Shown: positions 7,680 through 17,042, counted from the first letter of the stretch. The stretch: DNA of 64,000 nt from CAIYRG01 sp964446945 (GCA_964446945.1 CAYUQO010000014.1:1-64000), one strand, 5' to 3'. The notes: a model not told the origin generated them from the letters alone. Program-made: numbers and translations.

Positions 7680-8921
7680 ATGGACGTGCAGCGGCGCGAT
7701 TTTCTTTTGACCGGCACTCTGGCAGCGGCAGCGGTGGCGAGTTCAACCGCAGCGGCGCAAACTTCAAACGCGCCGGCAGGGCCGGGCGAAACACGCGGCA
7801 GCAGCATCCTGCCCGGCGACGAAAAGGTGCAGTACGAGGGCGGCAAGGAAGTGAAGCGCCTGAAGATCGTCAACACGGCCGAACTCGAAGTGGAGGCGGA
7901 AAAAATTCTGCCCAAGGGCGGCTATGGCTACATCTTCGGCGGATCCGGCGCGGAACACACCAAGGCCGAAAATCTGCGCGCCATGCAGGCAGTCGGCCTC
8001 GAGCCGCATTTCCTGTCGGGCGTGCTCAAGCCTGATCTGTCCGTCACGATCCTCGGATCGAAGCTGCCCTTCCCGATCATCGTCCCCCCAATGGGCGGCC
8101 AGGGTTTGGCGCATGTTTCGAAAGAAATCGGCATGGCACAGGGGTCTCAGGCGGCCGGCACTCTGATGGTGCTGTCCATGCAATCGAATGTGCCGCTCGA
8201 AGATGTCGCGGCTGCGCATCCTGGACCGAAATGGATGCAGCTCTATTTCCCCGCCGACCGCGGTTATGCGCGCGAAGTGATCATGCGCGCCAAAGCCGCC
8301 GGATTTACCGCCATTGTGCCAACGATCGATTCAACCCTGGCCTATCCGCGCGACAACAATATCCGCAACAATTTCCGCATCCCGGCCTCGCTCGGCAAAG
8401 GCAATGCGCCGAAAGGCGAATCCGATCCGGTCAAAGCGGTGGCGATCATGAATCGGCGCAAGGTCGATCTGAACTGGGACGACATGGTCTGGATCAAGGA
8501 GCAAACCGGCCTGCCGGTGGTGGTCAAGGGCGTGATGTCGCCGGTGACCGCGAAACAGGCGATCGACCGCGGGATCGATGTGGTGTGGGTCTCCAACCAC
8601 GGCGGCCGCGCGCTGGACGGCGTGCCGGCGTCAATTTCTGTATTGCCGCGGATTGCCGATGCGGTGAACGGCCGGGTGCCGATTGTTTTCGACAGCGGTA
8701 TCCGCCGCGGGCAGGACGTGTTCCGTGCGCTCGCGCTCGGCGCCAATGTGGTGGCTTGCGGCCGGCCGGTGCTCTACGGCCTCGCGCTTGGCGGCAATCT
8801 CGGCGCGCAAAGCGTGCTCGAATATCTGCGCGACGATCTGTACATCGTCATGCAGCTGGCGGGCACGCCGAACGTGAAAGCGATCAACCGGGATTACGTA
8901 ACGACGCCGCGCATCGCCTGA
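7680..8921 (+). CDS. FMN-dependent alpha-hydroxy-acid oxidase/dehydrogenase, exported
   Basis: 413 residues with a twin-arginine-like leader (QRRDFLLTGTLAAAAVASS). The TIM-barrel FMN domain of the lactate/glycolate oxidase family follows: IVPPMGGQG, PTIDS, the flavin-contacting Lys in VVVKGV, the active-site His near 307 in SNHGGRALDG, and the phosphate-binding DSGIRRGQDVFRALALGA. It oxidises an S-2-hydroxyacid to the 2-oxoacid; the substrate cannot be told. A Tat leader suggests periplasmic folding with FMN loaded in the cytoplasm, less usual for this family. The RBS GGGAGGG is well placed. It heads a tightly spaced cluster. Confidence 0.9.
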   Translation: MDVQRRDFLLTGTLAAAAVASSTAAAQTSNAPAGPGETRGSSILPGDEKVQYEGGKEVKRLKIVNTAELEVEAEKILPKGGYGYIFGGSGAEHTKAENLRAMQAVGLEPHFLSGVLKPDLSVTILGSKLPFPIIVPPMGGQGLAHVSKEIGMAQGSQAAGTLMVLSMQSNVPLEDVAAAHPGPKWMQLYFPADRGYAREVIMRAKAAGFTAIVPTIDSTLAYPRDNNIRNNFRIPASLGKGNAPKGESDPVKAVAIMNRRKVDLNWDDMVWIKEQTGLPVVVKGVMSPVTAKQAIDRGIDVVWVSNHGGRALDGVPASISVLPRIADAVNGRVPIVFDSGIRRGQDVFRALALGANVVACGRPVLYGLALGGNLGAQSVLEYLRDDLYIVMQLAGTPNVKAINRDYVTTPRIA

Positions 8922-8926
8922 TCGGT

Positions 8927-9910
8927 ATGAACGGAATTTTGCGCCTCATCATGGCTGCGGTGGTGTTGAGCGCGCTGCCACATCAACTCGGCGCCGCCGA
9001 ACTGACGCCATTCCGGGTTGGAATTGCCGCGCCTACCGTGAACATGTTGCCGCTGTGGGTGGCGCAGGCGTCGGGCCTGTTCAAAGCCCGTGGCCTCGGT
9101 GTCGAGATTGTTGATACAGCGGGCGGCAGCCGCGGTCTGGCGCAGGTCGGCAGCGGCAAATTGCAGGCCATGATGGTGGGTTTATCGGCGGTTATCGATG
9201 CCAACGGCAGGGGTGGCGATTACCGGCTGATCGCATCGGGCGCCAATACCATGAGTTTCCGGTTTTTCGGCGCGAAGGGAATCTCCAGCGCGGATTCACT
9301 GAGAGGCAGGAAAATCGGAATCAGCAGTTTTGGTTCGGAATCCGACAGTGCAGCCACAATGGCGCTGAAGAACATGGGACTCACGCGGGCCGATGTGGAA
9401 ATCGTCGAGGCAGGTGGAACGCCGGCACGACTGGAGGCGCTGAAATCGGGAAAACTTGCGGCGACTGCGCTGAATGAACCGGCAGACACCGAGGCGAAGC
9501 GCGACGGGCTGCCGCTGCTCGCCGATTTGAAAGCCAATCTGCCGTGGATTTTCACGGCGATTGCGATGGACCGGAATTACCTTGCGGCGCATCGGCAGCA
9601 GGCACGGGAATTTTTGCAGGCCTATATCGAAGGAATCGATCTGGCTCTGTCCGATCCGGCGCAAGCGAGGAAAATTCTCGCCGGCGAGTTCAGGGATTTT
9701 TCTCCGGTCGCTGTGGATGCGGCTTATGAGGATTTTCGCGACCGTGTTCCGCGCGACGCGAGACCTTCGCACGCCGGCGCCGAACTGATGTTGCGCGAAA
9801 GCGGCAATGCCGCAAAACCGCTGACGGATTATATCGATACATCGTTGCTCGACGATCTCGGCCGAGAGGGATTTTTCGACGAATTCAAGCGGCGCTATCG
9901 CGTGCAGTAA
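8927..9910 (+). CDS. ABC-type solute-binding protein (NMT1/SsuA-like), orphan
   Basis: 327 residues with a signal peptide (LIMAAVVLSALPHQLGAAE). The mature protein resembles SsuA/NMT1-like periplasmic binding proteins: FRVGIAAPTVNMLPLWVAQASGLF at the start, then the GGSRGLAQVGSG and GRKIGISSFGSESD segments. The ATG at 8927 follows the oxidase stop by 5 bases; a longer frame starting inside the oxidase gene is a shadow. No ABC permease or ATPase is nearby. The neighbour is an AtoE-type permease, so it may feed a distant transporter or act as a sensor. Confidence 0.85.
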   Translation: MNGILRLIMAAVVLSALPHQLGAAELTPFRVGIAAPTVNMLPLWVAQASGLFKARGLGVEIVDTAGGSRGLAQVGSGKLQAMMVGLSAVIDANGRGGDYRLIASGANTMSFRFFGAKGISSADSLRGRKIGISSFGSESDSAATMALKNMGLTRADVEIVEAGGTPARLEALKSGKLAATALNEPADTEAKRDGLPLLADLKANLPWIFTAIAMDRNYLAAHRQQAREFLQAYIEGIDLALSDPAQARKILAGEFRDFSPVAVDAAYEDFRDRVPRDARPSHAGAELMLRESGNAAKPLTDYIDTSLLDDLGREGFFDEFKRRYRVQ

Positions 9911-9918
9911 TTGTCCAG

Positions 9919-11256
9919 ATGCTGCGGCGGATCACCCGGGTCTTCGTCAAATATGCCGAGCGCTATATTCCCGATCCCTATTTATACGCGCTGATCCTGA
10001 CCTTCGTCACCGCCGCTGCGGCCTTCATCTGGACGCCGGCGGACGCGGCGAAAATCGCATCGGCCTGGTATGACGGCATCTGGGCGATCCTCGCATTCGC
10101 AATGCAGATGGCGCTGATCCTCGCCACCGGCGTGACCCTGGCCGAGGCAGCGCCTGTGCGCCGGCTGTTACAGCGGATCGCGAGCATACCGGCGGATCAA
10201 TCGCGGGCCGCCGTGGTGCTGTTCTGGGCCGCGGCTTTTGCGAGCTGGTTGAACTGGGGTTTCGGTCTGGTTGCCGGTGCGTTGCTGGCGCGCGAAATGG
10301 GCAAGCGCATCCGCGATGCCGATTTCGGTTTGCTCGTGGCGGTCGCTTATATGGGCAATATCGTATGGGCGTCAGGGCTTTCCAGCTCGATTGCGCTCGC
10401 CTCGGCGACGCCTGGTAGCGCACTCAACATCATCGAAAAAGTCACCGGGCAGATCGCCGGTTTCGACCGCACAATTTTCACGGCCTACAATCTGGCGCCG
10501 ACCATCCTGATTTTTTGCCTGCTTCCGCTGCTGCTGATCGCCATCGCGCCGCCGAAGTGCGAGATGCGGCGTGTCGATCCCGAACTGCTGAAACGCGATG
10601 ACGCCATTGTCGAGGCGCCGCCGGTGTCCGGCAATTTTGCCGCACGGATCGAGAACACCCCTGTCCTGACAGTGCTTCTGATCGCAATGGGCGTCTTTTA
10701 CGAAGCGGTGACGATTTCACGCAGCGGATTTTCGCTCGACATCGACGGCATGATTTTCATTGCATTGATGCTCGGGCTTTTGCTGCACTGGCGCCCGATC
10801 CGTTATGTCCGCTCCTTCAATCGTGCGGCGCGCACAGTGGGGCCGATCCTGCTGCAATTTCCGCTTTATGGCGGCATCATGGGAATGATGACCGGAACCG
10901 GACTGGCCGCGGTGATCGCCACCGGCTTCGTTTCCTTTTCCACGCATCAGAGCCTGCCATTCTGGTCATTCGTGTCGTCGAACATCATCAGCCTGTTCGT
11001 GCCTTCGGGCGGCGGACACTGGGCGGTGCAGGGGCCATTCATGGTCCCGGCGGCGGTGAGCCTGAAAGTTGACCCGGCGATGACCGCGATGGCGACGGCA
11101 ATGGGCGAGCAAACCGCGAACATGATACAGCCATTCTGGGCGCTGCCGGTTCTGGCGATTGCCGGATTGGGCATCAGGGACATCATGGGTTATTGCGTGA
11201 TGGCGCTGCTGCTCGGCCTCGTGCTCTATGGCGGCGCGCTGCTGCTGTTTGCGTGA
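9919..11256 (+). CDS. atoE: AtoE-type short-chain fatty acid transporter
   Basis: 445-residue polytopic inner-membrane protein. The opening RITRVFVKYAERYIPDPYLYALILTFV and internal segments such as SWLNWGFGLVAGALLAREM and VPSGGGHWAVQGPF match the AtoE/TIGR00366 short-chain fatty acid uptake family. It starts 8 bases after the binding-protein gene, and the thioesterase starts 5 bases after its stop, so the set is an operon. The combination suggests uptake and activation of a short organic acid, possibly the hydroxyacid oxidised by the first enzyme. The symbol is by family. Confidence 0.88.
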   Translation: MLRRITRVFVKYAERYIPDPYLYALILTFVTAAAAFIWTPADAAKIASAWYDGIWAILAFAMQMALILATGVTLAEAAPVRRLLQRIASIPADQSRAAVVLFWAAAFASWLNWGFGLVAGALLAREMGKRIRDADFGLLVAVAYMGNIVWASGLSSSIALASATPGSALNIIEKVTGQIAGFDRTIFTAYNLAPTILIFCLLPLLLIAIAPPKCEMRRVDPELLKRDDAIVEAPPVSGNFAARIENTPVLTVLLIAMGVFYEAVTISRSGFSLDIDGMIFIALMLGLLLHWRPIRYVRSFNRAARTVGPILLQFPLYGGIMGMMTGTGLAAVIATGFVSFSTHQSLPFWSFVSSNIISLFVPSGGGHWAVQGPFMVPAAVSLKVDPAMTAMATAMGEQTANMIQPFWALPVLAIAGLGIRDIMGYCVMALLLGLVLYGGALLLFA

Positions 11257-11261
11257 ATGCC

Positions 11262-11714
11262 ATGGGCCTGATTCATTGCCGCACATTCCGGATCGAATGG
11301 GGACAATGCGATCCCGCCGGGATCGTGTTCTACCCGAAATATCTCGAGATGTTCGACACCGGAACGGGTCAGCTTTTTGCCCGCACGGGATTGTCCGCCG
11401 CTGAGATACGCGGCGTATACCGGATTATCGGAATGCCACTGGTGGAGCAGGGGGCAAAATTCCTGTTGCCGTGCCGGTTCGATGACGAGGTTACCGCTGA
11501 GGCCGAGGTGAGCGAGTGGGGCCGCGCGAGCTTTGTGGTGAAACACCGCATTTTCAACCGGGACCGGCTGGCCGTGGAAGGATTCGAGAAGCGCGTCTGG
11601 GCCGCGGCCGATCCCGACCGGCCCGGGCAAATACGGGCCGTGCCGATACCGCGCGAAGTGATCGCGTGTCTGTCTGATCCGACCGGCACGACGTTGTGCA
11701 AGCCGGCGGGCTGA
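11262..11714 (+). CDS. hotdog-fold acyl-CoA thioesterase (4HBT family)
   Basis: 150 residues with the hallmark FRIEWGQCDPAGIVFYPKYLEMFD, whose Asp is the catalytic residue in 4-hydroxybenzoyl-CoA thioesterases of the Pseudomonas type. Length fits a single hotdog domain. The ATG at 11262 is chosen because earlier in-frame codons lie within the AtoE gene and encode non-family sequence. It hydrolyses an acyl- or aroyl-CoA; substrate not determined. Third or fourth gene of the oxidase/AtoE operon. Confidence 0.9.
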   Translation: MGLIHCRTFRIEWGQCDPAGIVFYPKYLEMFDTGTGQLFARTGLSAAEIRGVYRIIGMPLVEQGAKFLLPCRFDDEVTAEAEVSEWGRASFVVKHRIFNRDRLAVEGFEKRVWAAADPDRPGQIRAVPIPREVIACLSDPTGTTLCKPAG

Positions 11715-11792
11715 GCAGCATGTGCCAAGTTTACCGCCGGGCGGCTTCCCGCGTCCGTTGAATCGTGTTTCTGTGGGCCGGAATTTTCCGGG

Positions 11793-13094
11793 ATGAGCAT
11801 GACAGCGGCAGAGCAATCCATGGCGACTGGTGCGTTGCGCAAGCGCTCCGCAACCCGGTGGATTCAGTTGGTGCTCGGCATCGTCGCAATGATGTCGATC
11901 TCGAGCCCGCAATATGTCTGGACCCTGTTTGTGCCTGCGTTCCAGGGCGCCGCCCATGCCAGTTTGCCGGCCGTGCAGGTGACATTTTCGATTCTGATCG
12001 TGTTGCAGACCTGGCTGGCGCCGCTGCAGGGATGGCTGATCGACCGCTTCGGGCCCAAATTCCTCATCGGTTCCGGCGCCGTGTTGAGCGGGCTTGGCTA
12101 TGTTCTGGCCGCGCAGGCCGGCGATTTGTGGTCGCTCTATCTCAGCTATGGCGCGTTCTGCGGTTTCGGTACCGGACTGGTTTATATCGGCATCATCGGT
12201 CTGATGGTGCGCTGGTTTCCCGACCGGCGCGGCTTCGCCGTCGGGTTGGCGGCGGCGGGTTACGGCGTCGGCGCGATCACAACGACATTTCCCATTGCGG
12301 CGATGCTGCGCGCTTCCGGTCACCGGCCGACGTTGATTTTCTTTGGAGTGATCTTCGCCTGCATCGGCGCTGCCGCCGCGATGGGTTTGCGGGCGCCGCG
12401 CCGGGAAGATGTGAGCGGGCTTGCGGCGCAGGCGCGCGTCAGCGTTTCGGCACGGGATTACACACCCGCTGAAATGCTGCAAACGCCGGTGTTCTGGCTG
12501 ATGTTTGTGATGATGGCCATGATGTCGACCGGCGGATTGATGGTGGTGTCGCAATTCGGGCCGGTGATGAAAGACTTCGGCCTCGCCGACAGCGCCATCG
12601 CCGGGATGGCTGCATTGCCGTTCGCGCTCAGCCTGCAGCGGATCGCCAACGGCGTCACGCGTCCGTTCTTCGGCTGGCTGTCGGACCGGATCGGCCGCGA
12701 AAATACGATGTTCCTGGCGTTCGGCATGGAAGCGATTGCCGTCTGGCTGATGCTGCTCGCGCGCGCACATCCGGCGCTGTTCGCGGTGATGTCCGGCATA
12801 GTGTTCTTCGGCTGGGGCGAAATCTTTTCACTGTTTCCTTCGACGGTGACCGACAGCTTTGGCACGCGCCACGCCACCACGAATTTCGGCTTTCTGTACA
12901 TCGCCCAGGGCATCGGATCCCTGCTCGGTGGCCCGGCGGCTGCCTGGCTGTTCGAGCAAACCGGAAGCTGGTTTCCGGTGTTCTGGCTGATCATCCTCCT
13001 GGATGCGTCAACGGCGGTGCTCGCGCTCGTCGCGTTGAAGCCGCTGCGCAGCGCATGGCTGCGGCAAACTTCCGTTACGTCCTCTGCGCGATAA
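11793..13094 (+). CDS. MFS transporter, OFA (oxalate/formate antiporter-like) family
   Basis: 433 residues with twelve predicted membrane helices. The first helix region IQLVLGIVAMMSISSPQYVWTLF and the loop MVRWFPDRRGFAVGLAAAGYGVGA are typical of the OFA branch of the major facilitator superfamily. It lies 78 bases after the thioesterase gene and probably carries an organic anion linked to that operon. Its last 20 bases overlap the 3' end of the convergent molybdenum-hydroxylase gene. A downstream ATG could also serve as the start. Confidence 0.88.
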   Translation: MSMTAAEQSMATGALRKRSATRWIQLVLGIVAMMSISSPQYVWTLFVPAFQGAAHASLPAVQVTFSILIVLQTWLAPLQGWLIDRFGPKFLIGSGAVLSGLGYVLAAQAGDLWSLYLSYGAFCGFGTGLVYIGIIGLMVRWFPDRRGFAVGLAAAGYGVGAITTTFPIAAMLRASGHRPTLIFFGVIFACIGAAAAMGLRAPRREDVSGLAAQARVSVSARDYTPAEMLQTPVFWLMFVMMAMMSTGGLMVVSQFGPVMKDFGLADSAIAGMAALPFALSLQRIANGVTRPFFGWLSDRIGRENTMFLAFGMEAIAVWLMLLARAHPALFAVMSGIVFFGWGEIFSLFPSTVTDSFGTRHATTNFGFLYIAQGIGSLLGGPAAAWLFEQTGSWFPVFWLIILLDASTAVLALVALKPLRSAWLRQTSVTSSAR

Positions 13095-15399
13095 GCGCGA
13101 GGATACCCTCGGGCGTCATTGGCAAATCTCTGATCGTCACATTGAACGGCCGGAGCGCGTCTTCTACTGCTGAAGCGATTGCAGCGGGCGCGCCAATGGT
13201 GCCGCTTTCGGCTGCGCCTTTCACGCCGAGCGGATTCAGCGGCGATGGCGATTCCATATGATGAAATTCGATGCGCGTCAGACCATCGGAGGATGGCAGA
13301 AGATAGTCGGCCAATGTCGTGGTCACGGGCTGGCCACCTGCGTCGTGCTTCATGTGCTCGAATAATGCCGCACCGATTCCGTGCGCCACTGCTCCGGCAA
13401 TCTGTCCCTCGACCAGCATCGGATTGATCATGCGTCCGCAGTCATGGACGACGACATAGCGGACGAGCGAAATCCGGCCTGTCTCCACATCGACTTCAAC
13501 TTCGCAAATATGCGCGCCGTTGGTGTAGGCGAGCCCGGTCGGTTGAAAGTCGACACTCGCGGCAAGTCCCGGCGGAAGATTGCCGGGGAGCGCCATGCCC
13601 GGCGTCCCACCCAATGCGCGAGCGATCTCCGCAAGTGTCAGCTCGACGCCCTGCATTCCGCGACCCTTCACTTTGCCGCCGGACATTACGAGATCGTCCG
13701 CGCTGACATTCAGCATGGCCGCTGCCGCCTGAATTGCTTTGTTCGCGACCAGGCGTGCTGCCTGTGATGCGGCATTGGCCGCGGTGACCGCCTGCCGGCT
13801 CGCAAATGCGCCAAGGCCGAGAGGCGATGCGGAAGTGTCCCCATCGACGACGCGAATGCCGTCCGGAGAGACATCGAAGATTTCCGCCGTCACCTGCGCC
13901 AGCATGGATTTCACGCCCTGTCCCTGAGCAGTTGCGCCAGTCGTGACGGTGATCGCGCCGGATGATCCGATCCGCACCGCGGCGCTTTCGAACGGTCCGC
14001 GTCCGGTGGCTTCGACATAATTGGCGAGGCCGATGCCGAGATAGCGCCCGGCCTTTCGCGCCTCGACCTTGCGCGCATGAAATTCGTCCCAACGTGCGAC
14101 TGCCAACGCGCGGCGCTGACATTCCGGATAATCGCCGCTGTCATAAACCATGACACTGCCGTCGCGCTGCCGTACTTCAGTCGCGTAAGGCATGCGCTCG
14201 GCGGGTATCAGATTGCGGCGGCGGATTTCATCGCGCGCGATGCCGAGCCGGGCCGCAAGTGGGTCCAGAAGGCGCTCCATCACGAATGTGCCCTGTGGCC
14301 GGCCGGCACCGCGTGTCGGCGCCGCGGGCGTGAGATTGGTCAGGCACAGAGACGCCGTGACATGGCAGGCCGGAAGAATATAGGGCCCGATCATGTTGGT
14401 GAGCGCATTGTACGGAAGCGCCACGCCATAGGGCGTGTTCGCGCCGTGGTCGTGAAACATCGCGCCGCGAATGCCGCGCAGCCGGCCATCGGAATCGCAG
14501 GCGACCTCCATGTCCCAGACCTGATCGCGCTCTGCCGCCGTGGCGATGAAATTCTCCTGCCGGTCTTCGACCCATTTGACCGGCTGCTTCAGCTTCAGGG
14601 CCAGCGCGGGCACCACGAGTTCTTCCGGATGGAAAACCGCTTTGGGACCAAAGCCGCCACCGACATCCGGCGCGATCACGCGCACAGCGGACTCACTGAC
14701 GCCCAATGCGGAGCAGAGGATTGTCCTGGCGCGATGCGGCATCTGCGTGCCGTCCCACACGGTGAGAAGCTGCTCGGCTTCATCGAACCGTGCCAGCACG
14801 CCGCGCGATTCAATCGATCCTCCGATCCCTTTGTGCAGCCGGAATTTGATGGCGAGCCTTTGGGCAGCGCCGGCGAAAGCCCGCTCAATGTCGCCATAGG
14901 CAAGGACGTGGCGCGCGACCAGATTATCGGGGCAGTCGAGCCGGGCGCGCGGCGCGCCGGGGGAAAGACCCGCAACCGGATCGGTAATGGCCGGCAGCGG
15001 CTCAGTATCGAGGCCGATCAGCCGGACCGCGTCCTCGGCAATGGCGCGGGTCTCGGCCACGACCACCGCAATCGGCTCGCCCACATAGGTGAGTTCATCA
15101 TGTGCAAGTGGAAGCGGCGCGGCCTCGAAGCGAATGGCCGATGACGGCAATGACAGCGGGATATGATCCTGCGCCAGAGCCTCGCGAATATCGGCAAATG
15201 TGAATATCCCGCGCACACCGGGAACAGACTGCGCTGTGGTTGTGTCCACGCTCAGCAGTCGCCCATGGGCGTGCGGACTGCGCAGGAACGCGGCATGGAG
15301 CGCCCCGCTCACGGGAATATCGTCGACGAAACGTCCGCGCCCGCGCAGCAGGCTCGCGTCTTCGACGCGGCGCATACTTTCTCCGACCCGGGTTCCCAT
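13075..15399 (-). CDS. molybdenum hydroxylase large subunit (form II CoxL-like), orphan
   Basis: 774-residue xanthine dehydrogenase-family molybdopterin-binding subunit. It opens with VGESMRRVEDASLLRGRGRFVDD and carries the molybdopterin segments IAPDVGGGFGPK and PTRGAGRPQ, and near the C-terminus PSPLNPLGVKGAAESG with the Glu expected to act as base. PTRGAGR replaces the AYRGAGR of form II CoxL, and the AYxCSFR of true CO dehydrogenases is absent. The FAD and 2Fe-2S subunits are not adjacent, so it must borrow partners or be encoded apart from them. The substrate is likely an N-heterocycle or aldehyde. Confidence 0.92.
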   Translation of the reverse strand: MGTRVGESMRRVEDASLLRGRGRFVDDIPVSGALHAAFLRSPHAHGRLLSVDTTTAQSVPGVRGIFTFADIREALAQDHIPLSLPSSAIRFEAAPLPLAHDELTYVGEPIAVVVAETRAIAEDAVRLIGLDTEPLPAITDPVAGLSPGAPRARLDCPDNLVARHVLAYGDIERAFAGAAQRLAIKFRLHKGIGGSIESRGVLARFDEAEQLLTVWDGTQMPHRARTILCSALGVSESAVRVIAPDVGGGFGPKAVFHPEELVVPALALKLKQPVKWVEDRQENFIATAAERDQVWDMEVACDSDGRLRGIRGAMFHDHGANTPYGVALPYNALTNMIGPYILPACHVTASLCLTNLTPAAPTRGAGRPQGTFVMERLLDPLAARLGIARDEIRRRNLIPAERMPYATEVRQRDGSVMVYDSGDYPECQRRALAVARWDEFHARKVEARKAGRYLGIGLANYVEATGRGPFESAAVRIGSSGAITVTTGATAQGQGVKSMLAQVTAEIFDVSPDGIRVVDGDTSASPLGLGAFASRQAVTAANAASQAARLVANKAIQAAAAMLNVSADDLVMSGGKVKGRGMQGVELTLAEIARALGGTPGMALPGNLPPGLAASVDFQPTGLAYTNGAHICEVEVDVETGRISLVRYVVVHDCGRMINPMLVEGQIAGAVAHGIGAALFEHMKHDAGGQPVTTTLADYLLPSSDGLTRIEFHHMESPSPLNPLGVKGAAESGTIGAPAAIASAVEDALRPFNVTIRDLPMTPEGILALIAQRT

Positions 15400-15469
15400 T
15401 CAGACAATCGCGTTTGACATCGCGCTCCCGCTCCGTCCAGCCTAGCGTAAACGACCGGAGCAGAAGACT

Positions 15470-16537
15470 GTGACTGATCACCGATTGCAACATGCCGCGA
15501 ACTGGGAATCGCGCTTTACCGTTAATGGCGTGGCAGCGAGCGATTTCCACGATGTCCTGTCGTCGCTGACGGGTTGGGACGATTGGTGCCGCGCATGGTC
15601 GGCGCGGGCACGGGTGCATGAGGATCTCGGCCGGGAAGCGCTGGAACAAAAGTGCTTTGTGTCTGCCGCCGGACATTTGTCGCGTGCGGCCGTGACGTAT
15701 CATTTCGCCAAATATCTCTTCGTGCAGGACATGGCGCAGTTGCGCGCCGCGCATATGAAAGGGGTCGACTGCCTCAGCGCTGCGCTGCCTTATCTCGATC
15801 CGCCGGGCGAGCGGGTGCTGATTCCTTTCGACGGGCGGCAGCTCGCCGCCACTTTGCGTCTGCCGCGCCGGAATGCACCGGCGCGCCCTCCGCTGGTGCT
15901 GATGACCATGGGGCTCGATTCGGCCAAGGAGGAATTGCTCACCTTCGAAATGGATTTTCTCGATCGCGGCATCGCGATCCTTGCATTCGACGGGCCGGGG
16001 CAGGGCGAAGCGGAATATGACCTGCCGATCCGCTACGACTATGAAAATGTCGTGGGGCCGGTGATCGACTGGGTGGAGGCCAATGTTCCGGCCGTGGACA
16101 GCAACCGGATCGGCATCTGGGGCATCAGCCTGGGCGGCTATTACGCGCCGCGCGCCGCCGCATTCGAGCCGCGCATCAAGGCTGCCATCGCCAATTGCGG
16201 GCCATATAACTGGGGTGCGCTGTGGGACAAATTGCCGGAGCTTACCCGCGCCGCTTACGTCCGGCGCAGTCACAGCGCCAATGAAGCCGAGGCGCGCGAG
16301 AAGGCTTTCACATTGTCGCTGGAGGGAATCGGCAGGCGGATCAAGTGTCCGGTCTATGTGATTGCGGCCGGGCTGGACCGGCTCTGTCCGCCCGAAGATG
16401 CGCGCCGCCTGGCGCACGAGATTGGCGGTGCGGCGGAATTGTTGGTCGTGGAAGACGGTAATCATGTCGCGCACAACCGATTCTACAAATATCGCGGCAA
16501 ATCTGCCGACTGGATGGCGCGGCAGCTGATGCGCTAA
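15470..16537 (+). CDS. alpha/beta hydrolase of the DHPON-hydrolase/FrsA type
   Basis: 355 residues: a helical N-terminal domain (about 1-120) and an alpha/beta-hydrolase core. The nucleophile elbow is GISLGGYYAPRAA, the acid is in AGLDRLCPP and the His in DGNHVAHN. This architecture matches 2,6-dihydroxypseudooxynicotine hydrolase, a C-C bond hydrolase of nicotine breakdown, and FrsA-like proteins. Start is GTG at 15470 with GGAG nine bases upstream. It is divergent from an orphan molybdenum-hydroxylase subunit, a pairing also seen in N-heterocycle catabolism; the substrate is unproven. Confidence 0.88.
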   Translation: MTDHRLQHAANWESRFTVNGVAASDFHDVLSSLTGWDDWCRAWSARARVHEDLGREALEQKCFVSAAGHLSRAAVTYHFAKYLFVQDMAQLRAAHMKGVDCLSAALPYLDPPGERVLIPFDGRQLAATLRLPRRNAPARPPLVLMTMGLDSAKEELLTFEMDFLDRGIAILAFDGPGQGEAEYDLPIRYDYENVVGPVIDWVEANVPAVDSNRIGIWGISLGGYYAPRAAAFEPRIKAAIANCGPYNWGALWDKLPELTRAAYVRRSHSANEAEAREKAFTLSLEGIGRRIKCPVYVIAAGLDRLCPPEDARRLAHEIGGAAELLVVEDGNHVAHNRFYKYRGKSADWMARQLMR

Positions 16538-16570
16538 TGAGATGACCGTTCATTGGATCGGGAGAAGCAG

Positions 16571-16975
16571 ATGTTGAGGAATGTCACCGGAGGATTTGTG
16601 CTGGTACTCGCCGCTTTCACGCTGAGCGGTCGACCGGCTTTCAGCGCACAAGGACCGCAAGTCGTCCGCAAAATGCTGGTGCAGCACGACCTGCCGATAC
16701 CCGGCTGGACCTCCGGCTTGATTTCAGTGGAAATCCCGGTCGGCGGGCGCGAAGGGAAGCATACCCATCCGGGACCATTGTTCGTCTATGTGACGGAAGG
16801 TGCGTTCACGCTGGATTATGAAGGTCAGCCGACCAAAACCTACAAGGCCGGCGAGACCTTCTATGTCGAGGGCGGCAAGGTGCATGAGGGCATCAATATG
16901 GGCACTGTGCCGGCGCGTGGCATTGCCAGCTTCGTCGTGCCGAAGGACAAGCCGCTGACAACCCAGGAGAAGTAG
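16571..16975 (+). CDS. exported cupin-domain protein
   Basis: 134 residues with a signal peptide (FVLVLAAFTLSGRPAFSAQ) and a single cupin barrel. Metal-ligand candidates are the two His of GREGKHTHPG, Glu in TEGAFTL and His in GGKVHEGINMG. The ATG at 16571 follows GGGAGAAG at good spacing, so the TTG 18 bases upstream is not used. Such small periplasmic cupins are of unknown function. It follows the hydrolase gene by 33 bases and is probably in the same operon. Confidence 0.85.
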   Translation: MLRNVTGGFVLVLAAFTLSGRPAFSAQGPQVVRKMLVQHDLPIPGWTSGLISVEIPVGGREGKHTHPGPLFVYVTEGAFTLDYEGQPTKTYKAGETFYVEGGKVHEGINMGTVPARGIASFVVPKDKPLTTQEK

Positions 16976-16978
16976 CAG

Positions 16979-17036
16979 TTCCCCCCTCCGTCGCTTCGCG
17001 ACCACCCTCCCCCGCAAGCGGGGGAGGAAAACGCGG
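16979..17036. terminator. family B repeat with perfect 10-bp hairpin
   Basis: CCTCCCCCGC at 17006-17015 and GCGGGGGAGG at 17018-17027 form a perfect stem with a two-base gap, between the convergent cupin and YkgJ genes, so it likely terminates both. The flank GCGGGGGAGGAAAACGCG (17018-17035) recurs identically at 46112-46129, showing that this is a dispersed repeat as well. Confidence 0.7.
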
Positions 17037-17042
17037 GGACGG

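Noticed and set aside
8231..9910. 559-residue protein joining oxidase sequence to the binding protein
   Set aside because: The upstream part is out of frame with the oxidase; a signal peptide begins at 8927.
11226..12770. 514-codon minus-strand frame over the thioesterase and MFS genes
   Set aside because: Shadow; it would span two clear genes and has no family features.
15098..16474. 458-codon minus-strand frame
   Set aside because: Antisense to the DHPON-hydrolase-like gene, whose catalytic residues are intact.
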